A DNA stretch of 64,000 nt from NCBI GenBank assembly GCA_036244855.1, contig BQKZ01000272.1, positions 110,998 through 174,997 on the forward strand. Reading direction: 5' to 3'. Within the stretch, counting starts at the first letter, position 1. Each line of letters begins with the position of its first letter. This document shows, one piece after another, positions 10,544-23,009 of this stretch. The DNA comes from Temnopleurus reevesii. Lineage: Eukaryota > Echinodermata > Echinoidea > Temnopleuroida > Temnopleuridae. Position numbers and translations under genes: made by a program. The notes below the pieces were generated by a model that worked only from the letters and a program-made list of their open reading frames with translations, had not been told where the DNA came from and did not search any database.

Positions 10544-11690
10544 CTGAAATTTGAAAAATGCAAATACAGATATTTCTCATATCTCTATCAAATTCTTGAA
10601 AAAATGTACTTGCATTCTAATTTGGTGTTGCAAGCACAGACTATTACTTATGCTCTAAAAAGCACTTATTCTCCCAGCCGAACTGAAAATCTAAACACAC
10701 TTAAAGCAATTGCAATTAATGTTATTTTCACTAATTCAGGGATGCAAATTATCTGTTGACAATTTCTAAGTCCATAAGCTGACACTATCCAGCATAATTG
10801 CTTAGACATTTAGTAAACTAATGCAATCTTACAGTTAATGATTTTGGTGTTGATATGATCAAATAAATTTGATATGATTTGTTAATGACCTTGAGAAAAT
10901 TGTAAATGTGCATAGCATTTACAATTCAAATAGCTATCTTGAGATGAATTGAAAACCTGAGAATGAAAGGCTATGATCATGTGTAGGCACTTGTCAAAAC
11001 AGGCTTATTATTCAGTTGAAGTTCAAATCAGTGCAAAATGAGAATTTGAAGGCTGATGTCCTGAAATTACTTTTAATGGAAATATATTCTTTTCAGAATT
11101 CATCCCATTTATGGAGCTATCAAGGAGTGGAGTGGTAATGACCCTGTGATTATGTGAGGAAGGATTGTAGAAGGTTTAAAAGGAACCTGTGATGAGGTCA
11201 ATCGTATTCTCAAGTTCAAACCTTAACACAAGTCATTAAGAAACAATGAGAACTGCGATCTGAAACAAGATAAACGATTTCCTTTCTCTTCTCTTTGGTT
11301 CAGTCCCGGTAGAGACCGGCGGCAAGCCTTGATCACTGTGCCATTATCATGTCATAGCTCATCAGCTTCATGATTCTTTACAAACCTGCTTCCTACCTTG
11401 TCTGCTAAACAACAGGGGGGGGGGGGAGTCTTAATTTTTGTTGTTGTTACCAGACAGGAAGGATTGTATACAAACAACTCACACCTTTGGGGGGGGATAC
11501 ATCAAGAAAACCACTCCCACTCCATCTCCAATTTGCCATTTAAAAACCTTCTTTTGTCACATGCATTTGGATCGGAGGGCATATACAAACGCTAAACCTT
11601 TATGCTAGTTAACCTATATGTATATATCACATTATTACACCAATATTTCTTTAAATATTTAAATATTTATTTAATCTCATATACAATTGT
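10544..11690. other. Mostly AT-rich stretch, no gene
   Basis: Apart from a G-run (11415-11427), one item stands out. A strong plus-strand acceptor (CTTCTCTTTGGTTCAG, ending about 11304) is followed by 22 open codons to TGA; alone it is too weak to call an exon. The open frame 11398-11595 reads through the G-run and is not protein-like. Confidence 0.25.
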
Positions 11691-11960
11691 TTCATTATTG
11701 TTACTAAATCATTTATATTTTCTTTATTTTGTATAATTTGTTTGATATAACACAATGTGTATGAAAAAAATGTATAATTTATATTTCTTTATTTTGTATA
11801 ATTTGTTTGATATAACACAATGTGTATGAAAACAAAATGTTAGCTGTACATGTCAATGACGTTCAAATGAATAAATTCCAAATTCCAAATTCCAATCAGA
11901 ACAAAATGTTGGCTGTACATGTCAATGACGTTCAAATGAATAAATTCCAAATTCCAAACG
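11691..11960 (+). repeat. LINE/SINE-like 3' tail with nested tandem duplications
   Basis: Two neighbouring segments are each duplicated in tandem. TTTGTTTGATATAACACAATG occurs with a 65-base offset (first around 11738-11758, second around 11803-11823). CAAAATGTTRGCTGTACATG occurs with a 69-base offset (11833 and 11902) and each copy ends in ATGAATAAATTCCAAATTCC. Ending in a short repeated A-rich motif (AAATTCC) is typical of non-LTR retrotransposon 3' ends. No reverse transcriptase frame was seen upstream, so only the tail is present. Confidence 0.5.
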
Positions 11961-14900
11961 CTGTGGTGCTAACAAGATTTTAAAGAATGCATTACATATA
12001 TTAAGAGGAAAAGCATCATCAATCTCACCGAGATAAAAAGAGAAAAAAAGTTGCAAGATGGATCTGAATAATTGATTCTTTTACCATTTCTACATCATAT
12101 ATTACTTTGTGATATGAAACACCTTTAGAGCTGATATTTGATTTTATTTCATTACTTTTGTGCATCAAAATTGACAAATGAGATAAAACGTATATCACGT
12201 CATAGGTAAAAATGCTTTTGAAATTGTAAATGGGTCGAGAAATGGCACAAGCGCTAGTCAAATCTTTGTGTACTTCATTTACAAACATGAACATGATTTT
12301 ATGTTTAATCCTTCAAATGACTTGGCTTTCAGCAAGTTCCATAATGCATTTTCACCTTTTGTAAAAGAGAAGGCATTCATTTCTACTTGTAATGATACTG
12401 ATAGCTGATGACACTTTTAAAATAAATGGAGTGAAAAATATTCACATCAGCAGTTTTTTAAAATGTAATTGCTTTTCCCAACATCAGGGAACTTAAAAAA
12501 ATAGAATTAAGTACTACTCAAAGAACATCTTTTATTCAATCCGAAATTTTCATATGAATAATTTCCCCCTATTATTCATTTAGTAAAATGTAACAAGAAA
12601 TCCACCTTGGAGGAAATTCAATGCTTTGGAAATCAAATTTGTAGATTTCAATTGCATCATCATGCTAATATATCCCAGATTAAACTGCAGAGTTCACAGT
12701 ATGAATTTAAACATTTGGTAAAGTAAAGGTACATGTATTTTCTGCAGAGTAATTTCTAAGCACTTTTTAAAATGATATTATTCAATGATTTAGATAAAAA
12801 CTATAAAAGTTATACTACCACATTCTCAAGGTTAAAGATATTGTCAAATATTATGACCTCAATTAAAAAAAACATATCATATCAAACTATCTGAACTGTG
12901 TTAATACATTCAGATTGATGAAAAAAGCAACAAACAAAAGTATACAAAAAAGAAGAAATTTATTCAGGCGCTATCTAGATATATATGACAATTAATTCAA
13001 GTGTACCACACCACAGATGCATTACTCCTGAAGTGTGCCTATGTAGGTGATATTTTGAATTTTAGCCCTTTTTAGCACTTAACCTTGATTTTGAAGCCTA
13101 CTATTTTCACATGTTGGTTTATATACACCATCACCCATCTAGGTAGCATTTAGGATCTGGCAGTTAATATTTTTTAAACGAAAACAGTGGCATATAATGA
13201 CTTCAAAGATGATCACATTGTATTTCATAAACCATAAATACTCTATACAAGGTTGTATTTTCTGTAATGTCAATGACCCCTCACATGATGTAAAGAGAGA
13301 ATGTCTTCTGAGCAGCATCTCTTGGCAGCAAGCTACGCAGAAGCTCAAACAAATTAAATTGGATGAACCTGAACCCTTTTGGCAGCATGTAGGAAAAGAC
13401 TTGTCGGCACAATGATTTAGGTCAAAATGCTAATTAAGACTGAATCAGGATTAATTCTCTCCAATTTCCTGAAAAGTGTGTTTTCAGACTATTTATCTTT
13501 TTTCTTTTTTTTTTTTTTTTGGGGGGGGGGGGGTTGAAACTCCCACTCTCTCGTGATGACTTTAAAAGGACCTTCTTTTGGGTAAAAATCTTCCTCTCTT
13601 CACTCTTTCTCAAATCTGTCTATCTACACTGTCTACATTCTGATGCATCATATCCATTTTCTCTCCATCTATCATCCTCTCCATACTTTTCTAAAAACGT
13701 CCTCTTCACCATCATGACTTTTGTACCCCACCCCTCTCCCTTGTGGGTACTAATCTCACCTATTCTTAATTTCCTCCTTATAACCCAATTTCTATTTTCC
13801 TCTCTGAGCATGGGATGTAGCTATCTTTACATCAAGAACTTCTAATTTATTCCTTTTCCTCCTTCGCATCATTTGGTTTTGAGGTTTCCGATAAGAAGGT
13901 AATATAATAAGGCAATGATAGACCATAATGTGAGAAGGAACATCATTATCTAGCCTCATCTTGACTTATTTGTTACTTCAAAACTCATTGGTAATACAAA
14001 GTGGGCATTAAGCTTTTATTAGAGTGTGGTTTCTTGAAAATGTGCCTAAAAACTTGTAAAAATGTATTTCATCTCAATACAATTTTCAGAAGTGAAACTA
14101 AACTAGGCCTATGTCTTTTAAATGAATATGAACCTAACTGCTTGCCATCTATTCATAGCAAGAAATATACTTTCAAATACCCATTGACTATTGGCACAGG
14201 GTAGTCACTGCACAAAGTATATGAGAATTTCATAATTTGGTATTCAATGGGTTAAATGAAGTCTGATCTATTTAAGTGATATATTTAAAGACTGATGTTT
14301 ATCCCTCCTTGTGAATTACAACAGAGCAATATCAATATCTGAAACAGCTGATTAAAAATAAAAAAAAAGACATATTATTGAACTTTAAAAACTCCTTTGG
14401 AGTATTTGCAGTGAACTAGAAAAAGTTCTGAACATAGTAGACAGTATTCTTTGACTTGGCCATTTCATTATAAACCAGCCCATGGTGAACAAGAGGAAAC
14501 AATTTTCTGACAAATTCATTATTCTCAAAGTTAATGATCTTTGAATGCAGACAATTGTACATTATGACAGAAAATGGAAACAAAACCCAAATCATGATGA
14601 ATTTTCCTTAAATATATAATGATGCTTGACTGTGAATAGTTTTTCATTCGAACAAATGACCTATTTTTGGATGGAAAGAATGCTTTGAGAATGACAACCT
14701 TAAATCAAACCACAGACTTGAGTAATTGTCCTTAGATCTTCATATAAATTATTCCTAGAATCAAACCAGAACATCCTGATTGTATGAGGTTAAGAAACAA
14801 ATAGGCTTTAGTCAAGAACATTTTGGACAATGCTACATATGCAAAAGCATTATCCTACTTATGTTGCGTGCAACTTGATGGCAAAAAATAGAATAATGAA

Positions 14901-15600
14901 ATGATAGTACTGGTACTATCATCGTATCCTATTACTTTTCGCTGGGAAGTGGGTATTGTATTCCATACCCTCAATTATTGCATTTTAGAGAGCAGAATTA
15001 AGAGGGCGTTTAGAATGCTTGTGAAGGAGTTTTAATGAATTATGTATCCAGCGTGGCGTCTTTCATGGAGTGAGGCGGCAACGTAAGGCAAGCAGTGAGG
15101 TTCAGGGACAAATATGAGACAATTGAAATATGAATCAAATAGTGAGGAGAATCGATGATTCAATAAACATTAATGTTGAAAAATTATATTCTGACCAAAG
15201 GCTCTAATTCTGAAATTCAAAGTGTTTTTCAAAGTATTTTTGCTGTATGTCTGAGGCTGATAAGAGCATAAAGTGGGGTGATGTAACAAACTTGGGAAAC
15301 ATTTATGAATAAAAAATTGGAGCTTGTTTCAACAGCTCCACAGTTACTGTTGAGGGTATTCGCCATTTAGGTTATGCAGCATCTGTTGAACCTTCAATTG
15401 ATTCTACTCTGAATTGCAGTCTACAATTCATCCATCTAAAGCTGGTATGGCAAAATACAGATTGATATAAAGACTGATATAAAGACAATGCTTGTCTTCA
15501 GTCCGAACCTTTCATTCTTTTTTATGTTCGAGACATAATATCCTTATTTCAAAAACTGAAATTACATTCAGTTCATGACATTATAAAAGTAGCATATTTG
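11961..15600. other. AT-rich non-coding stretch
   Basis: No gene supported. Present: a T-run followed directly by a G-run (13502-13533), a 22-bp perfect palindrome with 10-bp arms (14901-14922) and a small CpG-bearing patch (15050-15110). A plus-strand frame ending at 13415 (DPSHDVKRECLLSS...) is protein-like in composition but has no clear acceptor. Confidence 0.3.
14901..14922. repeat. Perfect short palindrome
   Basis: ATGATAGTAC and its exact complement GTACTATCAT flank a two-base loop (TG). Could form a small hairpin; no function can be assigned. Confidence 0.6.
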
Positions 15601-15661
15601 GGAGAAAATTTAACCTATTCAATCAATTGGGCATAAAGAAAAGGCAGATTTACTGACTTAC

Positions 15662-15739
15662 AGATGCAAATTCTAAGCATTTGCGACTCACAAAGTTTGT
15701 TCTTGACAACGAGCGATTTACGCAAATTGGAATCCAAGT
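15662..15739 (-). CDS. Candidate internal exon, coiled-coil-like
   Basis: A consensus donor (TGCATCT|gtaagtc) follows 15662 on the minus strand. One frame reads LDSNLRKSLVVKNKLCESQM, amphipathic and coiled-coil-like. It extends upstream without a stop to an ATG at 15767-15765, so this may be a first coding exon, or an internal one using the acceptor at 15740 (TGAACTACAAG). A second frame is also open, which lowers confidence. No partner exon identified. Confidence 0.25.
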
Positions 15740-15767
15740 CTTGTAGTTCAATTGAATTTGAATTCAT

Positions 15768-16689
15768 TTGCATATTCAATATTTTGTAAACCTATTAATC
15801 AAAAAATTACATTCAAACCAACAAAACCGGGTGATGCAAGGAATAGCAAGTAACTAAATTCATGCATAAATTTATTTATTTTAGTAAGCTGATTTATTAC
15901 CTAGATCTATTTGGACCTACACAGTATTCTTTAATTATTCATGGTCAACATTTCATCCTGGGATAGATAGCGAATTAAGTAGATACGTGATAAAAGAGAA
16001 GAAGGTAAAGGAGGGAATGGAGGGGAGAATGACAATTAAAAATTGTGTTAAAAATGAAAATACATGTGACTTATAAGGCGCCAAATCCACTACAATTTAA
16101 TGCTCAACGTTTCCAAAAAACAAGATAGTGGAAAGTAACACAGAATAAAAAAAATTATTATCCATGCAACAGACAAAATCTCTGTAGTGATCGATGAAGA
16201 TTAATCTATCGACTCAAAGCAATAAAAAGCTACAAAAAAGAAAAGATCAAAAACCTTAACTTGAACTACAGCCTTTGTCAGATCTCCATTCCAACTATTG
16301 ATAGAAATCATTGATGGGTATCTACAACTGATAACTAATCATATACAAACTCCATCCTTTTGCTTCATCAATGAAATCCATTGTAAGAAATATTTAATGA
16401 TGCTAAATAAAAATTAATCAGTCATTTCTCCTCATTTTTCAAGAATTGTTTTCTTCTTTTAACAGTAAACAGCAAAAAACCTAGAGATTGAGTTGTCCTC
16501 AACACTGAGGAACAATTGGACAATTGGTTGAGGTTTATGACCCATTTATGATGACACCAAAGGACCAAATATGATTGATGCTGAATTCTTTCACTTTGCG
16601 GTTTTCCTCTCCAAGATCCCCTCTTTTGTGATTTCGGTGAATTCCTGAGGCAGAAAGCGGTTAAAATATGGAACCTGTAATGGACATAA
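15768..16689. other. AT-rich non-coding stretch
   Basis: Nothing convincing. A plus-strand frame of about 30 codons ends at TGA near 16650 without splice sites. Confidence 0.3.
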
Positions 16690-17205
16690 TCAGGTGGAAT
16701 GATGATTGTAAGGCTGTACCAGTCGTCCTACATCCTGTGTCTGTGGTTCAAATCAAAGCCCACAGTGGTTGCTATTATCTTATTCAAATATCAAGTATTA
16801 TTTTAAGAATATAATTATTGCTTCGAGCCAAGGTTATCATTATTTTGAGAAATCACAAAAGAGCTCACAGAGACTCCTGGGAGATGAAAAGAATACCAAA
16901 ATATAAGCAGTAACTCAATGGGATTTGTTACTACATTGTGAGAAAGAAATTGTACACAAAAATGCCCTTGAGCAAATGTATTTAAAAAAATCACCATCAT
17001 CCAAACTAAAATGGTTTCTAAATGAAGTGGTTTGGTCCAAGCATGCCCTTGAAATAATTTATTCAGTATAGCAAAAGGACTCAATACTGCTCGATTTAGG
17101 TTCAAGTATAACCATTACTATAATGATGTTGAAATACTTGAAAAGATCTGGTCAAGAGGTACAGTTCAAAGAGTGTGATGCATAAGGTGCTTGCTTCAAA
17201 TCCCT
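16690..17205 (+). repeat. Two degenerate tRNA-like SINE heads
   Basis: Near 16745-16755 a B-box-like GGTTCAAATCA follows a possible A box by about 40 bases. At 17148-17160 TCTGGTCAAGAGG resembles an A box, and GCTTCAAATCCCT at 17193-17205 resembles a B box at normal spacing. Neither forms a tRNA; they look like old SINE 5' ends. No diagnostic body follows. Confidence 0.35.
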
Positions 17206-17279
17206 GAGCAGGTTTCAATATGTTGTTGGGAACATATTAATGTTTGCAGGGCTGGGCTTGGCAGTGGATACAAATTTTG

Positions 17280-17647
17280 CATCTCCTCTCATTCTTTCTG
17301 CATTTGATGCGCCGCCACAATTTTAGATTTACACTTACAGTTCAGTGCCCTCTTGTAGTTTAGTCTCTCAACCCCCGCTTTTGCGTTCCAAGACCACGTG
17401 CCTTATCTGCGCCTACCATGAGATTGAAACTCTAGCACGTAGAGGGTAGAGGGAACCTTGAATTCTATATAATGTACATAACCCGAGGGGCCAAGACATA
17501 TCCACTTTTAGCAATGCTATTCTTCCATATGTTTACAGTTCTCTGGCCAATCGCGGAAGGCTTCACTTGTTTGCACTTTCAACATCTTCAACAGCATTAA
17601 ACGAGAGTGTGGATGCTCAGATATTCAAATCTTATACAGTTGAATAG
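17280..17647 (+). pseudogene. G+C-raised island with broken protein-like frames
   Basis: The island stands out from AT-rich flanks. A plus-strand frame at 17462-17647 (61 codons, no ATG) reads SNAILPYVYSSLANRGRL and later STALNESVDAQIF, which is protein-like. Upstream, a different frame (17340-17455) is open after a CTTACAG acceptor and ends LARRG-stop. Two protein-like pieces in different frames suggest a decayed gene or retroelement fragment rather than a functional exon. No domain recognised. Confidence 0.25.
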
Positions 17648-19000
17648 TGGGAGAGGGGGAGGTGTTAACAATTGGTTGGTCAATTTAGATCCACATTTAA
17701 ATACTTCTGCTAATTGCTCAGTTTATCAAAACATTGTTTTAATGAACCATTCTAAATTTGCAGGAACATATTAGTTATTAGTATTACTTGGTTTTTCAAA
17801 TATAATACTATTTTCTTGAACTATCATCTCATATTTCATTTTTCTTGAGGGCGTGGGCTAAGCTATTTTTTTGTATGGTTACTCCCTTCATCCTCGAGAT
17901 CTGTTCCTTTTCTCTCTGGGGTTATTTGCCATTCTAATTTCTCAAGAGGAAATGTTACCAGAGACACAGGAAAGGCAATTCCCACTAATTGGGAGTAAGA
18001 CTGTTTTTTTTTTTTACGTTTCTTGGTCCATAATTTTGTTTCATTTGAAACTGAATGAATTTCCATGGTCCCAAAATCAATTTCATATCTATCTTTTGAA
18101 AAACAAACCTAAATGCCATCAATCCATCTGCAACCAGTTTTCAAACCAATCTAACCACATAACCACAATATGGTGCCAGTACAATCCTCTACCAGGGACC
18201 AGTCCAATGTGAGGGGTGTAAACAAACCCCTCTCCTACACCCCTTCTCACTCCTGCACGTGTAAACCCTGTTGAGTACAAGCAACCACATCCAAGTTCAC
18301 TCTCCTTAGAAACAAGCTTAGACCTTCAGATTTTAATCCTCTGATTAATCGGCAAAAATAAATTCTTAGCTTGGAGGTTCCAATCAAATCACCCATCCTC
18401 ATGATTTTGGTTCTAGGAATGATACCCATCGATAACGGTGCCCTAAGGGGTGTCTTTAGAAACAATCTTTAATTGGGTGTACAGGAATATATATTGGAAA
18501 TAAAAGAAACCACTGAAGATATACTTGAGAATTCTTTATCATGTCTAACTTGGTGAAATCTGCTATTAGTGAAATTTGAGTTAAGTAAGGATATATTTTA
18601 CTATCAAGATTGCAATCTCATATTTGAAAAATTGAATTACAAACATAGATAACTCTGTGGTTGGAACATAAGAGAGGTATTTCTAGAGCATATTGTAATG
18701 CAACAATAGCTTTCAAATCAGGGACATGGTTTTTAGAAAATAATTCACAACATGAAAAATATAACCTATAAGTAAGAAGGGTGCTCTATCTTTCAGAGAT
18801 AAAGTCTGATATAAATTCTGATTTGTTAAGGAATGGATGACGATAAAAAAGCAAAAAAAAAAAAACTGATAAAACGGTAAACTTTCTGTCCTCCACCGGA
18901 ATGTATACATTCTTTTGAAAATGTTGAAAATGTACTTTTCAATAATAATAGTTATAGGAAACAAACTACAGGGTAGGGAATGCACGCTGGGTGTTCTTGT
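17648..19000. other. AT-rich non-coding stretch
   Basis: No gene supported. A C-rich patch (18190-18270) and open frames at 17863-18465 lack splice context. A-run at 18850-18865. Confidence 0.3.
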
Positions 19001-19235
19001 CCACATCCTTGACTGTGCTGTGTCACTACCTCTGATAGCACTTCATATACAGTCCCACATACAGGGTTTGTCATCGGTGCTGAGAGGAGGGACCTAGCAC
19101 ACCCTACAAGTCCCTAGCTCTGCATGCACCTATTTACAGCATGCGGCTTTCTGCCTCAAAGGGATTAAAGAGCGGGATTAGCACCTCCTATAGGGAAGGC
19201 TACGGATTCAGGCCCCTGGAGGGAGGCTCCTAATT
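19001..19235. repeat. G+C-rich non-coding island, possible old repeat
   Basis: About 235 bases are conspicuously richer in G+C than both flanks. Both strands are closed in all frames except the tail of a 60-codon plus frame. GGGATTAGCACC and GGATTCAGGCCCC (19175-19220) resemble weak pol III A and B boxes, so an old SINE is possible. A short inverted pair GCATGC...GCATGC occurs at 19121-19144. Confidence 0.3.
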
Positions 19236-19377
19236 CACTTCACCTTGAATCAATGTGGAAATTTGGAAACGTTGAGTGATAGAACATTACCTTTTCCAAT
19301 ATTCTTTGCAGCGGGAGTATTTCCCCCTTGTTTTTTGCCTCTTTTTTGTGTCTTTATGAAACTGTGCTTGGAGCAGC

Positions 19378-19436
19378 ATGGTGTAGAGGTGTTGATAAAG
19401 GCTTACCGTGAAGCAAGGGCAAGCGAGGTTTGTCTT
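19378..19436 (+). repeat. Possible SINE head
   Basis: TGGTGTAGAGG is a good A-box match, followed about 40 bases later by CGAGGTTTGTC, a weak B box. No recognisable body follows. Confidence 0.3.
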
Positions 19437-19665
19437 TAGGGTTTTGCAGCAGGGTTATAACTGGCAGATGTGTTGACGTGATATTCGCTTTCCAAGAATC
19501 TACAATTAAAGGATTCCTTCACTCCCCAATAGGCAATATTGCTCAATCAAAGGTTCCTTCATATGAGGTTTTCTTAAAACATTGTAATATGCATGTTACA
19601 CTCATAAGATAGGGGCTTTAAAAGATAAGATATTGGAAGAAAATACTAGGTCCTACAATACACTA

Positions 19666-20097
19666 TTAAAAAACTAAATGATAATCAGAATCAACATTGT
19701 CAGTTTGTGCAAAGTATACAAATGTATCAAAATGATAATAGCTATTGGTTCTGCTGTAATATACTAGTATATCATATACCAATCTTTTCTTTAGTATAGA
19801 AGCAGAACTGCATGCAGCAATACCAAAAATAATGAAAGGAAGAGGGATGCTTGTATCATGCAGAGTAATCTCTGTGATGGCTTGGTGAGAAAATGATAGG
19901 GATTCTCCAAGTGTGGTGAGAAGGGATAAACAAGATAGATAGCATAGACCAAAGTAGTATGGCATGTGAGAGGCAGAAGAGGAGATGAAGAAGGAGAAGA
20001 TAAACAAGAGAGTCACAGGTAAGATGAAAAGGAAGATCTCCCGCTGAAAGATGACAAAACGTAGCATGACCTCAACCTGTGAGGTCACAAACATCAC
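19666..20097 (-). other. Hydrophobic open frame, doubtful
   Basis: This 143-codon minus-strand frame is the longest in the window. It is very hydrophobic (LFILPVTLLFIFSFF), mainly because the plus strand here is purine-rich. A weak acceptor (TCATCTTTCAG) precedes CGG GAG ATC near 20043. On the plus strand the same region ends in a perfect donor CACAG|gtaaga (exon side ends about 20019), but all long plus frames carry stops. The evidence for the two strands conflicts; probably not a gene. Confidence 0.15.
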
Positions 20098-23009
20098 TCA
20101 GTCTGGTGGTTGTGTGTCATACATACAGGTGTCATGGCAACACCACAGTCTCTTTCAAGCCGAGATATGAAAGTTGATGTTCAAATTCCACTGCAGATAT
20201 GAGTAAGATCTCACACATTTTGTATGAAAGTCAATATTTATAAGTCCACCTCAATATTATTTCCAATTTCCCTGTATTCATGTTCCTTTGACACATTTTA
20301 GTCCTCTTGGGCGCCCATATGTAACTCTTTGAAATTTCAGCCACCACCTTTGATGCAAGGTATCTAAAATAATTTTTCATTCATTCAAACTTGGATTATG
20401 ATGAAATAAGTCCTCTATGCAATTCATAACTCTTCATTAATGAATTGCATAAACCAAGAAACCATATTGCATCTATATGCGACTGTATTGAAGCATGAAT
20501 GCACAGGCCCGTATGCCCTTACAAGCTTACAAACACCCCCCCCCCCACTCTCCTCACCAAAAGATAAGATAAAGCAGTTCAATCCGCCTGTCCCAAGGGC
20601 CTTTATAATATACTCAATCAAACCATACCATAACTAAATATTCTTATCAATATCAGATGATAAGAAGCAATAGCACCATATGACAATCAGAAGAGTCAAT
20701 ATTTGTTGTTGATTATACCACCTCCATAGCCAATCAAAGGTTATTCGAAATGGGACATGTGCATCACAAAAGTTTGAAGTTGTTCAGTGTGAAATATCTC
20801 CTTTATCTTCTATATCACGCTCCAAAGTTCTGTTAGACAATATTATGCATATATTTTATAAGGTGTATTATATTGATGTGTAAATTCGCTTACTTTACAC
20901 AGCTGATAATAAACCTGTGTAAACTTGTCTTGTTGGTTGAGTATGATGACTGTGCCTTTTGAATTTGTTTAGATGATAAGGAGATCCACCAGTAGCATCT
21001 GTTTGTTCATTCTGATACACCCCTTCATAAAGAAATCAATATCACACTCATAAAAAGTTATCTTTCACCTCTTTTATCAAATGTATTAAACTCTTTTGCA
21101 AAAAGAAAAGGAAAAACTGTAATTCAATAAACAGACACTTTACATGGCTTCATTAGTAAATACGCTAACTATGAAAGCAAACACATTTCAGTATATTTAT
21201 TTATAATCTCACGCCCCCTAAAGAAAAAAATGGAGCTATCAAAGATGTGATTGATTCATTCATGTTTACCCAATAATCTGGCAATATTGCACCATCTCTA
21301 AATCACCGATATATTAAGTTCAAAATACTCTATACGACCTCTATTTCACATTTCATATTTCCATTAGCACTCTATAATGAGTTTGATTAGTCCTTTAAGA
21401 TAATGCATTATTTCCGGATATTGAGTGCATATCATTTTGCCTTGCATGCCTACTTTTCAAAATTGCAAAAAAACTTCCACCAGAATAAACCATTTATTTA
21501 CATGCTTTCATTGTCTGTCTAGTGGTCTTGTTGTCAGTCATGCAACTCCTGCTCTATGGAGCCTTCCACAAGTAGAATAGCTTCAAGTATATGAGAATTA
21601 ATCATATAGTTCACTTGGTATTGCTGGTCAGTCCTATCTAATGAAGATGTAAAGTTAGTGCATCAAATTAAATGTAACCCCCATGCCTATATTTGTATGC
21701 AAATCATATTTACATGAAAAACACTAGATTAGGATCTAGCAATGACAAAAAAAAAGATGAATATTTAAATATTTTCAAGTTCATGGATTTACAGGTTCTC
21801 TGATTAGCAGACATTTATGGCCCAATTTTATTCATATAATTAAAATACATGAATCAAATTGGGCCATATGATAACCAGATATGCCCATTTTATTTTAAGA
21901 TTTACTTAAAGGATAGCAGGATAATTATATTTTAAAAGGAGTGATTTGCTCCTTACTAAAACCATTGAGTGATTTGATGTTTGAATATCATCGTGAACAT
22001 GTATCACACTATTTTTCAGACTAAAAAAATCTTAATAAAAAAGCTTTCATAAGTGCCTTTTCAAAATGTTTTGACCTCTTGAGTTCAAATCTACCATTCT
22101 AACATAATCTCAGACACACTTGACTAATCTGAAAGTTCAGAAAAACAAAATCATAGTATTGGTATAGCATACAAGTTTGCTAACAGGTAATCAGTAATGA
22201 TGTTGTGTACAATAAAGAATGTTTGCTAAATGCGGTTTATATGTCTGAGAGTCAAGAACAAAGTTCACTTTTACAATCACCAACAGGTCAATTCAGATGT
22301 CTTTACAAACACTCCATCATAATTCATTTTTATCTCATGTATCAAATGCTCAATCATAATTTCATTCAATAATATTAAAATCGTGTGAGATTTGTCAAAG
22401 TGATTACAGAGATTGGAGAACGTGATGTATGGAGCTAAGTAACTTTGGTGAGCTACATGCGATGGTGGGGGATATAAATCAGGACCTGTATTAGTAATAC
22501 TGAAAACTATGATACTTTAATACTACATCATGGTCAATTATGAAACCTGTTCTTGGTACTATAGTAAAACACAAGAGCTCTGCCGCTTAATTGACAAAAA
22601 AAAGAAGAAAATTGCTGAACATGTTTTACGACCTGTTACACAAGAAGCTGTTAGGAATAGAAGACTAGTCTTGTTTTGATGTGACCTGGGTAGGTCCTGT
22701 TTGTATCTCATCTTATCTATCCTTAGAAGCTGAGTGATCCTGTTTCCTCAATGCTCTCTATCATGTCATCACAACCCAGGCAACCGCAATCTTACAAAAA
22801 TACTCATCATTTTCTTCATGCCCAGTCCCACATACCCATATCAGTGCTGTTCACACCAATTACATTTACTAGGAAATTTCTAATCAATGTTTTAACAGAG
22901 AAATGTGGATGTTTCTAAAATATTTCTTGCTTTCCAAAATAGTATCGATCAGCTGTAAATAAGAGTTTTTTTTTTAAATTGTACATGCATGTAGGGATAA
23001 AAGAGATAT
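20098..23009. other. AT-rich non-coding stretch
   Basis: No gene supported. Holds a C-run (20527-20538), a hairpin at 21816-21868 and otherwise undistinguished sequence. Confidence 0.3.
21816..21868. repeat. Inverted repeat / hairpin
   Basis: Arms TATGGCCCAATTTTATTCAT and ATGAATCAAATTGGGCCATA pair over 20 bases with one mismatch around a 14-base AT loop. It could be a remnant of a miniature element or a short structured RNA. No known miRNA seed was recognised. Confidence 0.5.

Noticed and set aside
11398..11595. Retrotransposon coding remnant upstream of the repeat tail
   Set aside because: The frame crosses a G-run and shows no reverse transcriptase, endonuclease or zinc-knuckle motif.
13519..13845. 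108-codon plus-strand frame starting in a G-run
   Set aside because: It starts inside a homopolymer, is pyrimidine-biased and has no splice context.
17250..17400. Minus-strand exon ending at the strong donor GAACT|gtaagt (exon side starts 17334)
   Set aside because: All three frames contain stops between plausible acceptors and the donor; only a non-coding exon would fit.
19780..20030. Plus-strand exon ending at CACAG|gtaaga (about 20019)
   Set aside because: All frames from the nearest good acceptor hit stops. The last open piece needs a purine-rich acceptor.
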